DNA of 64,000 bases from positions 1 through 64,000 of the forward strand of contig DRFJ01000055.1 of assembly GCA_011050615.1 (NCBI GenBank), read 5' to 3'. The notes below the pieces were generated by a model. That model searched no databases. It saw only the letters and a list, made by a program, of their open reading frames with translations, and had not been told where the DNA came from. This document shows positions 8,154 to 16,040 of the stretch, one piece after another (within the stretch, counting starts at the first letter, position 1; every line of letters starts with the position of its first letter). The translations under genes and the position numbers were made by a program. Source of the stretch: Bacteroidota bacterium (GTDB lineage: Bacteria > Bacteroidota > Bacteroidia > Bacteroidales > VadinHA17).

Positions 8154-9065
8154 TTAGCTTTCGAGGGTAGCCCTGAGATCTGCGACCCTTTTAAAACCAT
8201 TATTATCAAGGTATTGATTCAGCTCCCTTATAATATCAACGGGTGTGCCAGGTTCGACAAAAAGGGCTGTTCCCACCTGTATTGCCGAGGCACCTGCAAT
8301 GATAAATTCAGCTGCATCAGTGGCATTCATTATACCTCCAACACCTATTACAGGAATTTTAACTGCATTTGCCACCTGCCATACCATTCTTAAAGCCACA
8401 GGTTTAACAGCAGGGCCCGAGAGTCCGCCTGTAACAGTTGAAAGGGCCGGTTTTCTGGTTTTTGCATCCACTGCCATTCCCAGGAGAGTATTTATAAGTG
8501 ATACTGAATCGGCACCCTGGTCCTCAGCAGTCCGGGCAAACTCGGTAATATTGGTTACGTTTGGTGAAAGTTTGACCATCAGGTGTTTACTATAGACTTT
8601 TCTCACTGCCCTGATAACTTTTTCAGTGGTTGGAAGATGGGTTCCGAAGGCCATACCTCCCATTTTGACGTTGGGGCATGAAATATTGAGTTCTATACCC
8701 GCGATGTTATCGAGTTCACTAATCCTTTCTGAAAGATCTACGTATTCTTCTATCGAACTGCCATTTACATTTATTATGACAGCTGTATTGTACCTGCCTA
8801 TAAGTGGATAAGTATTTTCCCTGAAATATTCAAATCCCTTATTTTGCAGACCCACAGAGTTAAGCATCCCTGATGCGGTCTCCGCCATCCTGGGATAAGG
8901 ATTGCCCTCCCGTTTTTCGAGTGTTGTACCTTTCACAATCAGTGCCCCCAGCGACGAAACATCAATGAAAGGCTCCAGTTCAGGTCCGAAACCACATGTT
9001 CCTGAAGCTGTCATTACAGGGTTTTTTAAAGGAAGTCTGCCTATATCTACAGTCAAATCTGCCAT
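8154..9065 (-). CDS. pyrD: Dihydroorotate dehydrogenase B, catalytic subunit
   Basis: The protein has 303 residues, full length for class 1B. It oxidises dihydroorotate to orotate with FMN in pyrimidine synthesis. The class 1 signatures are present: NPVMTASGTCGFG at 16-27, the catalytic-loop cysteine Cys130 in LNISCPNVKMGG, and the FMN-phosphate segments IPVIGVGGIMN and GASAIQVGTALF. Cysteine as the active base, rather than serine, fits the NAD-linked 1B class. The start overlaps the pyrK stop by 13 bp, so the two subunits are translationally coupled. Confidence 0.97.
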   Translation of the reverse strand: MADLTVDIGRLPLKNPVMTASGTCGFGPELEPFIDVSSLGALIVKGTTLEKREGNPYPRMAETASGMLNSVGLQNKGFEYFRENTYPLIGRYNTAVIINVNGSSIEEYVDLSERISELDNIAGIELNISCPNVKMGGMAFGTHLPTTEKVIRAVRKVYSKHLMVKLSPNVTNITEFARTAEDQGADSVSLINTLLGMAVDAKTRKPALSTVTGGLSGPAVKPVALRMVWQVANAVKIPVIGVGGIMNATDAAEFIIAGASAIQVGTALFVEPGTPVDIIRELNQYLDNNGFKRVADLRATLES

Positions 9066-9820
9066 TTAAGTTCAATTATGTTAAAAACAGGTCCTTCAGT
9101 ACAGGTGCAAACCTTACCCCTTGTAGTATCGACTACACAGCAAAGGCATACTCCGTAACCGCATGCCATTGTATTTTCAAGGGATACTTCACAGAATTTG
9201 TTACCGGAATGAGCAATAGCTGCAACAGCTTTCATCATTGGTTCAGGCCCGCAACAATAAATCCGGTCATAATTATATTCATACAGTTCAGGGTGTTCCG
9301 TAACCAATCCCTTATAGCCATAGCTGCCGTCGTCAGTTGTAATTAGTAAATCACCCATCCGGGCAAATCTTTCTTCTTCAATAATATCTTCAGAAGACTG
9401 GTAACCCAGTAAAAACTTGAATTTATGTGAGTTGGCACTTAAAATCCTTGCAAGAAAAAAAAGCGGAGCCACTCCAACTCCCCCTCCCACCAGGAGAGAT
9501 CTTGTATTTTCAGGACCAAGGCTGAAGCAGTTACCCAGAGGATAGATAATATTAATTCTTTCCCCTTTCGAAAGCCTGGACATTGCCTTTGTGCCGCTTC
9601 CAACCTGTTTAATAAGGAGGCTTATAATATTTTTATCGTAATCAACATCAAAAACTGATATCGGCCTTCTGAGAAAGGCCTTCCTGTCATTGTCAACTCT
9701 CATCTGAACGAACTGCCCCGGCAATATTTCAGGAAGATTTCCTTTGCTTTCCAGGTCAAGAATAAAATAATCCCGGGTAAGCCTGCGATTGGCTATCAGT
9801 TCAAAATCCTCAATCCTCAT
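9053..9820 (-). CDS. pyrK: Dihydroorotate dehydrogenase B, electron-transfer subunit
   Basis: The protein has 255 residues. It passes electrons from the PyrD FMN to NAD+ through FAD and a [2Fe-2S] cluster. It shows the FAD-binding RRPISV at 51-56, the NAD-binding LLVGGGVGVAPLFFLA, and a C-terminal cysteine cluster MACGYGVCLCCVVD...KVCTC for the Fe-S centre. It heads the pyrKD pair. A TATCTTTG box at 9837-9844 gives a very short leader of about 10 nt. The assignment is secure; an alternative ferredoxin-reductase role is unlikely given the overlap with pyrD. Confidence 0.96.
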   Translation of the reverse strand: MRIEDFELIANRRLTRDYFILDLESKGNLPEILPGQFVQMRVDNDRKAFLRRPISVFDVDYDKNIISLLIKQVGSGTKAMSRLSKGERINIIYPLGNCFSLGPENTRSLLVGGGVGVAPLFFLARILSANSHKFKFLLGYQSSEDIIEEERFARMGDLLITTDDGSYGYKGLVTEHPELYEYNYDRIYCCGPEPMMKAVAAIAHSGNKFCEVSLENTMACGYGVCLCCVVDTTRGKVCTCTEGPVFNIIELKWQI

Positions 9821-9836
9821 TGTTTAATTTTGATGA

Positions 9837-9844
9837 CAAAGATA
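9837..9844 (-). promoter_or_regulatory. Promoter -7 box (TATCTTTG) for pyrKD
   Basis: Perfect TAnnTTTG on the minus strand, 17 bp upstream of the pyrK start codon. Transcription would begin near 9830. Confidence 0.45.
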
Positions 9845-9880
9845 AATAAAAGAGAAAAGGAAAAAGGTATAAGTATAAAG

Positions 9881-10327
9881 CTATTTACGCCGTTTATATT
9901 CTTTGTATGTTCCGTCGGGGTAGAATATGATTATTACCTTTGAAAAAGAGTCTCCAGGGCCCTCATTAAGGTTATTTTGCCTGTTAGTGCCCGTCTCTGC
10001 CGGGTCCTTTTGCAATTGTCCGTCATCAAATAAGCTTACATCCCTGTATTCAGACTTATCAGCGGCATGTAAATCAGATTCTGAACCGGCAAATAAGGAT
10101 GGTTCTGACTCAGTCCTGTACATTTCACCCCTCCCGAACAATAACCAGTCAGTATTAAGCTCAGAATAGGTTGTCAGCATTTTGATTATAAAATCAAGAC
10201 TTGGTTTGTTCCGGCCGGATAAAACATGAGACACACCTGAAGGCTGTATTCCAATTTCTTCTGCAAACTGGGATGATGTTTTATTTTCCTTCTCTATAAA
10301 TAACCTTATTCTGTCTTTCATAGTCAA
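9881..10327 (-). CDS. XRE-family transcriptional regulator
   Basis: The protein has 148 residues (ATG at 10327; a second ATG two codons later is equally good). The N-terminal helix-turn-helix (about 5-60) reads SSQFAEEIGIQPSGVSHVLSGRNKPSLDF. The middle (70-125) is acidic and low in complexity, and the end has KVIIIFYPDGTYKEYKRR, a short strand motif seen in Bacteroidota XRE proteins of this type. There is no phage or toxin partner next to it. Three palindromic TTnACAnATGTAAAT sites lie directly upstream of its start, one covering its own -7 box, so it probably represses itself. Confidence 0.88.
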   Translation of the reverse strand: MTMKDRIRLFIEKENKTSSQFAEEIGIQPSGVSHVLSGRNKPSLDFIIKMLTTYSELNTDWLLFGRGEMYRTESEPSLFAGSESDLHAADKSEYRDVSLFDDGQLQKDPAETGTNRQNNLNEGPGDSFSKVIIIFYPDGTYKEYKRRK

Positions 10328-10338
10328 TACATTTCACC

Positions 10339-10400
10339 TTCACAAATGTAAATAAAATATGTTTAACATATGTAAATAATAATAATTCACATATGTAACA
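10339..10400. promoter_or_regulatory. Proximal operator array: three TTnACAnATGTAAAT palindromes
   Basis: Three near-identical 15-mers lie at 10339-10353 (TTCACAAATGTAAAT), 10363-10377 (TTAACATATGTAAAT) and 10386-10400 (TTCACATATGTAACA). The starts are 24 and 23 bp apart, so successive sites are separated by just over two helical turns. A degenerate inverse copy overlaps at 10394-10408. Each site is a dyad around ACAnATGT, as expected for a dimeric helix-turn-helix regulator. The adjacent XRE protein is the obvious candidate ligand, but that is inference. Confidence 0.65.
10343..10350 (-). promoter_or_regulatory. Promoter -7 box (TACATTTG) for the XRE gene, inside operator 1
   Basis: Perfect TAnnTTTG on the minus strand, 16 bp upstream of the start codon at 10327. 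It lies wholly inside the first palindromic repeat (10339-10353); the second repeat falls near the -33 region. Confidence 0.55.
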
Positions 10401-10667
10401 TTTATAAACGGAGCAATAATATCATTTATAATTTCAATAATTATATTATTAATATACAATCAGTTATAATATACATTTATTTAAAGTATTTATTGATATT
10501 AGATATATAAAACACTGGTATATAGTATTATAATTTCAATTTATAATGTAATCTAAACCTGGTCATACAGGAAGTCTACAGTTCAGTTGAATAATAAGCT
10601 GATATAATTACTATATATGTCTGGTATACAATGTAATATACTTTGATCTGCTATAAATATCATAATT

Positions 10668-10785
10668 ATTACAAATGTAACCATAACTTCGCTTTACATT
10701 TATAAATATTTATATCCTTGATTAATCAACTATAGTTTACAGATGTGAATCCTTAATAATCTTTCAAATTTTACCAGATGTAACA
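10668..10785. promoter_or_regulatory. Distal cluster of XRE-type operator palindromes
   Basis: Four further sites lie at 10668-10682 (core TTACAAATGTAA), 10692-10706 (inverse, TTTATAAATGTAAAG), 10736-10750 (TTTACAGATGTGAAT) and 10771-10785 (TTACCAGATGTAACA). The first two are again 24 bp apart. No gene starts here, so the cluster may aid looping, act on an unannotated transcript, or bind a structural protein. Confidence 0.5.
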
Positions 10786-10949
10786 TTTAAAATTCACTTT
10801 TCTAAATTCTACAGCATATAACATATATTTAAACCAGTCTCTCCCACCCTTACACTGTTTATAAGATTATGTTAATCCAGGGATTTATTTTATTACCTAT
10901 GAATCAGATTAATCAGCTCAGAATCATATACGGATCAGGAGGGATTGTT

Positions 10950-10995
10950 AATACTCCCGGATTTGAATAAGAATGATTTCTCTCAAGGGAGTATT
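10950..10995. repeat. Inverted repeat AATACTCCC / GGGAGTATT
   Basis: Perfect 9-bp arms at 10950-10958 and 10987-10995 with a 28-nt loop. The right arm extends into its own small palindrome GGGAGTATTCCC. There is no T-tract, so it is not a clear terminator. It lies about 160 bp downstream of the symporter stop. Confidence 0.4.
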
Positions 10996-11158
10996 CCCTG
11001 TTGTAGATAAAAATTGGATTCCAATGAAGACAAAATACCGAAATATGTATATTATCATCCTGTATTACAATTTATTACAAGCATAATTGCATTTTTGTCC
11101 TGTTAATTGAAACAGAATGAAACAGTGTTTTTAAAGATTTCGTACCGGCTATCCGGAA

Positions 11159-12463
11159 TCAGAGTTGAGGGTTTTGCAAGGGTTTTGCTGTTTTATTGTT
11201 TCTTTTCTGCTCACTGTAATTAATAATATTCGCAATTGTGGAGTCCCCGGTGATATTAACTGATGATCTCAGCATATCCAGCGGCCGGTCTACTCCAAGG
11301 ATCAGGGCCAGGCCTTCCACGGGCAGTCCAACTGAGGTAAGCACCATAATAACCAGCACTATACTTCCACCCGGAACCCCCGGTGATCCGATAGATGACA
11401 TGGTTGCCATCAGGACGATGGTAATTTGTTGGGCAATTGTGAGATCTATACCATATACTTGTGCGATAAAAACCGCGGCGACTGACTGGTAGAAGGCTGT
11501 TGCATCCATATTTATGGTAACACCGACGGGAAGAACAAAATTGGCCACTTCTTCAGAAACTCCCAGCTCTTCGGTATTTTGTCTCATATTTACAGGCAGG
11601 GCTGCAGCGCTCGAGCTTGTGGAAAAGGCCACCATCTGTGCCGGTAACACTGCTTTCAGGAATTTACTCACGGGTATTTTTCGTGTAAATATTTTCAGGT
11701 AGGCTGGATAGAGCAGAAGGATCAGTATGAACAAACCCACCATAACAGTTACAAAATACTTACCCAGGGCAACGAAAATATCAGTATCCCCCGCAAAATC
11801 AACCACAACACCTGCGAGCAGGGCAAAAACACCGTAGGGTGCGAACAGCATTATCAGTTCTATGATTTTGATTATTATATCATTAAGACCATCAAAGATA
11901 TATTTTACTGTTTTTACCTGGCTTTCCTTTACCAGGATCATAGCGACAGCAAAAAGTATGGCAAAAAAGATAATCTGCAGCATCTGGGAATTATCGCCCA
12001 TGGCAGAAATTATATTATCCGGCACAATATCTACAATGAACCTGAGTGGTGATCGATCGCTTGATTCAGCAAGGAGCTGGCTTTGATCTATTGTTCCCTG
12101 CCACTTGGCCGCGAATTCCGCCCTTTTTTCTTCCGGGAAAGTATCTCCGGGTTTAATGGTATTTACAAGGAATAAACCGAATGTGGTTGCTATCAAAGTG
12201 GAAACCATGTAGTAAGCAATAGTCTTCACTCCTATTCTTGAAAGCTTGGATATATCGGTAAGGCTTGATATACCTTTTACAAGAGAAACAAAGATAAGGG
12301 GTACTGCAATGAGCTTCAACAATTTTAAGAATATTGTTCCCCAGGGCTTTATCCAGTCAATTGTAAAATCGCTTAAGCCTGTCCTGGTAGCTATCATACC
12401 CCAGACGAGACCGAGTGCCATTCCAATAATTATCTTAGCCCACAGAGGCAGATGTTTCCACAT
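11159..12463 (-). CDS. Dicarboxylate/amino acid:cation symporter (DAACS family)
   Basis: The protein has 434 residues, full length. It imports glutamate, aspartate or C4-dicarboxylates with Na+ or H+ across the inner membrane. It begins with the typical first helix LWAKIIIGMALGLVWG, has the family hairpin FSTSSSAAALPVNM, the substrate/Na+ helix VTINMDATAFYQ, and the second hairpin IGSPGVPGGSI. About eight membrane helices plus two re-entrant loops are expected. It lies 16 bp after a close paralogue on the same strand, so the two are co-transcribed. The substrate cannot be resolved by eye. Confidence 0.93.
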   Translation of the reverse strand: MWKHLPLWAKIIIGMALGLVWGMIATRTGLSDFTIDWIKPWGTIFLKLLKLIAVPLIFVSLVKGISSLTDISKLSRIGVKTIAYYMVSTLIATTFGLFLVNTIKPGDTFPEEKRAEFAAKWQGTIDQSQLLAESSDRSPLRFIVDIVPDNIISAMGDNSQMLQIIFFAILFAVAMILVKESQVKTVKYIFDGLNDIIIKIIELIMLFAPYGVFALLAGVVVDFAGDTDIFVALGKYFVTVMVGLFILILLLYPAYLKIFTRKIPVSKFLKAVLPAQMVAFSTSSSAAALPVNMRQNTEELGVSEEVANFVLPVGVTINMDATAFYQSVAAVFIAQVYGIDLTIAQQITIVLMATMSSIGSPGVPGGSIVLVIMVLTSVGLPVEGLALILGVDRPLDMLRSSVNITGDSTIANIINYSEQKRNNKTAKPLQNPQL

Positions 12464-12479
12464 AGTATGTTTTTAATTA

Positions 12480-13787
12480 CTAGCTATCGTCACTATCATA
12501 AAATTCTTCAACCCCGATTTCATTTTCAGTGGATGCTACTATGCTTGTCACAGCAGCGTCACCGGTAACATTTGCAACAGTACGTATCATGTCAAGAGGA
12601 CGTTCCACACCCATAATAAGAGCAAGTCCTTCGGCGGGAATGCCCACTGAGCTAAGCACAACAACCAGCATTATCACTGCCCCGCCCGGCACTCCGGGGG
12701 CTCCAATGGATGCCAGGAGGGCTGTGAGAACAATGGTTAATTGCTGACCTATGTCGAGGTCAAGACCAAAAACCTGGGCTATAAAGACGGCCGATATTGC
12801 CTGATAAAAGGATGAGCCATCCATATTAATTGTTACTCCCACGGGGAGAACAAAATTTGCGACGCTCCTCGATATCTTCAGTTTTTCCGTACATTGCTTG
12901 AGAGTAACCGGTAGTGTGGCAGCGCTTGAACTGGTTGAGAAAGCCACCATCTGGACCGGCAGAAGGTTCCTATAAAAGTCCCTGGTTTTAACTTTGGTAA
13001 ACAACCTGATATAGAGTGGATAAAGACCGAATATCATCAGCAGTAGGCCCACAATGGTAAGGATAGCGTATTTACCCAGGGCAACAAAGAGCTGCACATC
13101 CCCTGAAAATTCGCTTATAAGGGCAGAAAGCAGGGCAAAAACTCCAATGGGTGCAAAACGCATGATAATATCCACTATTTTAAGGATAATATCATTCAGT
13201 CCGTCAAAAAGTTCTTTTACTACCGTTACCTTATTTGCTTCGAGTATAATTATGGCTATGGAGAAGAGTATTGAAAAGAATATAACCTGGAGCATATTCG
13301 AATTGTCGGCACTGGCGGCAAAAATATTGTCGGGAACCATATCCTCGAAAAAGGCCAGGGGTGGTCTTTCCTTGACCAGCCCGGCTATGTCTTCTGAATC
13401 CCTGACACTATTCTCATACTGGGCCTGAAATTCCTGTCTTGTCTCCTTGCTGAATGAATGACCCGGCTTAATTGCATTGACAAGGACAAGTCCGAAAACA
13501 ATGGCGATAACCGTCGAAGCCATGTACAGCCCAACAGTCTTCAGCCCAATCCTCGACAGTTTGGTAATATCTGTAATACTTGTTATTCCTTTGACAAGAG
13601 ATACGAAAATAAGGGGAACAGCAACCAGTTTAAGCAGCTTAATAAATATTGTGCCCCAGGGCTTTATCCAGTTTTCAGTAAATTTATCAAGTCCGGTTTC
13701 TACGGCAATAAGACCCCATATAATGCCAAGTATCATCCCGAAGATTATCTTTATCCACAGGGGATATTTTTTCTTTTTCAGCTTCAT
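12480..13787 (-). CDS. Dicarboxylate/amino acid:cation symporter (DAACS family), tandem paralogue
   Basis: The protein has 435 residues and is closely similar throughout to the downstream symporter. The same landmarks are present: first helix LWIKIIFGMILGIIWG, FSTSSSAATLPVTL, VTINMDGSSFYQ and IGAPGVPGGAV. Differences sit mainly in the loop after the third helix and in the first hairpin (VTLKQCTEKL against VNMRQNTEEL), so the pair may differ in substrate or affinity. It is the upstream gene of the pair. The acidic tail GVEEFYDSDDS is longer than needed for transport. Confidence 0.93.
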   Translation of the reverse strand: MKLKKKKYPLWIKIIFGMILGIIWGLIAVETGLDKFTENWIKPWGTIFIKLLKLVAVPLIFVSLVKGITSITDITKLSRIGLKTVGLYMASTVIAIVFGLVLVNAIKPGHSFSKETRQEFQAQYENSVRDSEDIAGLVKERPPLAFFEDMVPDNIFAASADNSNMLQVIFFSILFSIAIIILEANKVTVVKELFDGLNDIILKIVDIIMRFAPIGVFALLSALISEFSGDVQLFVALGKYAILTIVGLLLMIFGLYPLYIRLFTKVKTRDFYRNLLPVQMVAFSTSSSAATLPVTLKQCTEKLKISRSVANFVLPVGVTINMDGSSFYQAISAVFIAQVFGLDLDIGQQLTIVLTALLASIGAPGVPGGAVIMLVVVLSSVGIPAEGLALIMGVERPLDMIRTVANVTGDAAVTSIVASTENEIGVEEFYDSDDS

Positions 13788-13911
13788 CTAAATATCATAA
13801 TTTCATTTCAGAATATTCATATTTATTCAAATCGCCTAAAATTAGGAATAATAATCATCCCAGGAATTAGTCTGGAATATTATACAGCATAAAATTCAAT
13901 AAACAGTGTTC

Positions 13912-14442
13912 TCAGCAATTTCCCGAGCAGTCATCATGGCTCCCGCATGTACTGCAATCGCCTGCATTATACTGGTTTAACTCATCTTCAGTTGCTTCCC
14001 GCACATCAAGTATTTCTCCTGTGAAATGCAATTCAGCCCCTGCCATTGGATGGTTGAAGTCCATTTTGACCGAGTTATCCGTATGTGAAAGGACTCTTCC
14101 TAAGAGCCTCCTTCCCTGGGCGTCGGCCATCGGTACCTGGGAACCTGTCTTGAGCAGGTTTTCATCAACTTTCCCGTCAATTTCAAAAACCGACATTGGA
14201 AGGTCTACTACCAACTCCTCCCTTTTATTTCCATAGGCCTGTTCGGATGTGAGTTTGAACTCGAATTTATCGCCTTCAGCCAGGTTCTCAATATTTGATT
14301 CAAAATGAGGTAGCATCTGGCCTGCTCCATAAAGAAATTCCAGGGGGTTCTCAATGCTAACCTCCTCAACTATATCACCTTCTTTGCTGCCTTCTCTCAA
14401 AACATACTTCAGAGACACCATCTTGTCTTTTTCAATTACCAT
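13912..14442 (-). CDS. slyD: FKBP-type peptidyl-prolyl isomerase, SlyD-like
   Basis: The protein has 176 residues. It has the SlyD layout: half FKBP (about 5-70, LEFLYGAGQMLPHFE), an inserted IF chaperone flap (about 75-130), then the FKBP closing strand MDFNHPMAGAELHFTGEI. The tail CSTCGSHDDCSGNC is a Cys/His cluster like the nickel-binding tail of SlyD. It assists folding in the cytosol and may donate nickel to metalloenzymes, though no nickel enzyme is in the window. A TACTTTTG box at 14474-14481 precedes it. SlyD versus a close relative is the only doubt. Confidence 0.88.
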   Translation of the reverse strand: MVIEKDKMVSLKYVLREGSKEGDIVEEVSIENPLEFLYGAGQMLPHFESNIENLAEGDKFEFKLTSEQAYGNKREELVVDLPMSVFEIDGKVDENLLKTGSQVPMADAQGRRLLGRVLSHTDNSVKMDFNHPMAGAELHFTGEILDVREATEDELNQYNAGDCSTCGSHDDCSGNC

Positions 14443-14473
14443 AAACTTCTTATTTAATTTGTTTTAAAGTGGC

Positions 14474-14481
14474 CAAAAGTA
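14474..14481 (-). promoter_or_regulatory. Promoter -7 box (TACTTTTG) for the SlyD-like gene
   Basis: Perfect TAnnTTTG on the minus strand, 32 bp upstream of the start codon. Transcription would begin near 14467. Confidence 0.45.
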
Positions 14482-14565
14482 ATGATAAAGCAGCAATCTG
14501 CCAATTAAATATCCTGACAAAGCGGAATGGCGGAATACTGGAACCGGGGAACCTGAGTTTGCCGG

Positions 14566-14600
14566 AAGCAAGCGAGGGTGACGAGCTCGACGAAACTCCG
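14566..14600. repeat. GC-rich intergenic element with CGAGCTCGACGAA core
   Basis: Between the SlyD-like gene and the next gene sits a GC-rich stretch with GCAAGCGAGGGTGACGAGC followed by TCGACGAA. Flanks at about 14530 and 14617 (CGGAATACTGG and CAATATTCCGG) are roughly inverted. A related core (CGAGCTCACGAA) occurs at 44286-44297. It looks like a decayed dispersed element; no coding sense was found. Confidence 0.35.
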
Positions 14601-14627
14601 CGATAGCGGGGTGAGTCAATATTCCGG

Positions 14628-15212
14628 TTAAAAAAGAAAATCTATCCTTATTTCCGGGTTATCGTATAACTGGTATTCAGTTCCAGTGATTGCCCAGAGG
14701 AAGCTTATATTAAACGAGGATTTCACGCCTATAGGCTGGCTGAATCCCAGTCCCAGAAGTGCAGTATGCTGCCATATCCTGGGACCGCCGGTGGGATATC
14801 CTGTCCAGAAATCATGTTCAAGGCTAAGTGCTTCGTATTCAGCGTGGGCGAATAAGCCAAAATTTATTCCAAGGGGTATGAGGCTGTTGAAATCCCGAAC
14901 AAACATAAACCTTGAAAAGCTTCTGCCTCCGTAAATACTTGTTTTCCCCATCGGGTCCTTATAATATTGCCATTTGGGGCCTGCTGCGACAGCAAGGCGG
15001 GGCAGCAGCCATATACCCACAACCGGTGACAGTTCTATATTCGTAATTGTACCAAACTGCAAGCCAAAGCCGCCTCCGAAGAATATCCGTTCCGCTACCG
15101 GAGGGCTGATTACTTTCCTTTTTTCTCTTTCGGTCTGTCCGGTGCAGCTTATAACCGAAAGGAAGAAAAGTACTGTAAGCAGCAAAAAATATTTACAAAT
15201 AACCGTTCTCAT
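14628..15212 (-). CDS. Putative envelope beta-barrel protein
   Basis: The protein has 194 residues. The leader ends LSVISCTGQ, which could be a lipobox (Cys23) or a plain signal peptide cleaved before the Gln. The mature part carries repeated strand-like segments, for example IFFGGGFGLQFGTITNIELSP, LAVAAGPKWQYY and FNISFLWAITG, and ends with an aromatic residue (IDFLF), all typical of small outer-membrane barrels. It is a single gene, divergent from the SDR gene. The family is not recognised. Confidence 0.6.
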   Translation of the reverse strand: MRTVICKYFLLLTVLFFLSVISCTGQTEREKRKVISPPVAERIFFGGGFGLQFGTITNIELSPVVGIWLLPRLAVAAGPKWQYYKDPMGKTSIYGGRSFSRFMFVRDFNSLIPLGINFGLFAHAEYEALSLEHDFWTGYPTGGPRIWQHTALLGLGFSQPIGVKSSFNISFLWAITGTEYQLYDNPEIRIDFLF

Positions 15213-15262
15213 CTTCCATCTTTATAAGGTCAATTTCAAACCTGTTAGACGATTAAAAAATG

Positions 15263-15270
15263 TAACTTTG
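15263..15270 (+). promoter_or_regulatory. Promoter -7 box (TAACTTTG) for the SDR gene
   Basis: Perfect TAnnTTTG on the plus strand in the divergent intergenic region, 51 bp before the start codon at 15322. Confidence 0.4.
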
Positions 15271-15321
15271 TCTGCAATAATACAAATTTTAGCATTAATG
15301 ATTATTTAAGCATAAAAATTT

Positions 15322-16017
15322 ATGAATATCATAATTACTGGAGCAAGCAGGGGAATAGGCCGGGAGACAGCCATTTCACTTGCAGCACAGAGAAATAATC
15401 GCATACTGGTTGTTTCAAGAACTGAATCCCTCCTTCAGAAGCTTTCCCGCGAGACAGAATTCAACAATATCAGTTATATAGCCACTGACCTTAATGAAAG
15501 CCTCCGGAGTCCTGAAGGTTTCTTAGAACAGGTTGATTCTCATTTTAAAAAGATTGATATCCTGATAAATAATGCCGGAATACTGATATACAAGCCTTTC
15601 ACAGATTTAAATTATTCAGAGATAAGGCTTATGACAGAAACAAATTTTATGAGTCCCATGCTTCTGATAAAAGCTTTATTCAGCAGCTTTCACCGGGGAA
15701 GTCATATAGTAAACATAAGCAGCATGGGTGGTTTTCAGGGCAGTTCCAGGTATCCCGGGATGTCTGTTTACAGTGCAGGTAAGGCTGCTTTGGCCAATCT
15801 TACGGAAAGTCTTGCTTCGGAATATGAGAAGGAAGGGATATTTTTCAATTGCCTGGCACTGGGGGCTGTACAAACAGAGATGCTTAAAGAGGCATTTCCG
15901 GGTTACAGGGCACCGTTAAAGGCTGGGGAGATGGCTGGATTCATAAGCTGGTTTGCTCTTGAGGGAAATAAATTATTCAACGGTAAGGTATTACCTGTTT
16001 CGGTGAGTAATCCCTAA
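15322..16017 (+). CDS. Short-chain dehydrogenase/reductase (SDR)
   Basis: The protein has 231 residues, a classical SDR with a Rossmann fold. The nucleotide motif TGASRGIG is at 7-14, NNAGIL is near 89, the catalytic serine is in NISSMGG and the catalytic YSAGK is near 152-156. An Arg after the glycine motif and SRTE at the end of the second strand suggest NADPH. It is an NAD(P)-dependent oxidoreductase of unknown substrate. It stands alone, divergent from the envelope protein and convergent with buk, so context gives no further hint. Confidence 0.9.
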   Translation: MNIIITGASRGIGRETAISLAAQRNNRILVVSRTESLLQKLSRETEFNNISYIATDLNESLRSPEGFLEQVDSHFKKIDILINNAGILIYKPFTDLNYSEIRLMTETNFMSPMLLIKALFSSFHRGSHIVNISSMGGFQGSSRYPGMSVYSAGKAALANLTESLASEYEKEGIFFNCLALGAVQTEMLKEAFPGYRAPLKAGEMAGFISWFALEGNKLFNGKVLPVSVSNP

Positions 16018-16040
16018 AGAGAAATGAGGTATAGCTTGCT

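Larger units (their letters stand above)
10328..11158. other. 830-bp AT-rich non-coding region
   Basis: No ORF of convincing length lies between the XRE gene and the symporter gene. Both genes are on the minus strand, so this is the upstream region of the XRE gene and the downstream region of the symporter. It holds two clusters of the TTnACAnATGTAAAT palindrome (10339-10400 and 10668-10785), short AT-rich repeats such as TATAATTTCAAT near 10428 and 10530, and an inverted repeat at 10950-10995. It is strikingly AT-rich compared with its surroundings. Confidence 0.6.

Noticed and set aside
10339-10785. Palindromic repeats considered as a CRISPR array
   Set aside because: Units are only 15 bp, AT-rich and unevenly spaced, spacers are not of fixed length, and no cas gene is near.
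10899-10970. 23-codon open frame in the 830-bp gap (starts MNQINQL)
   Set aside because: Too short to support by itself and no ribosome binding or conservation evidence.
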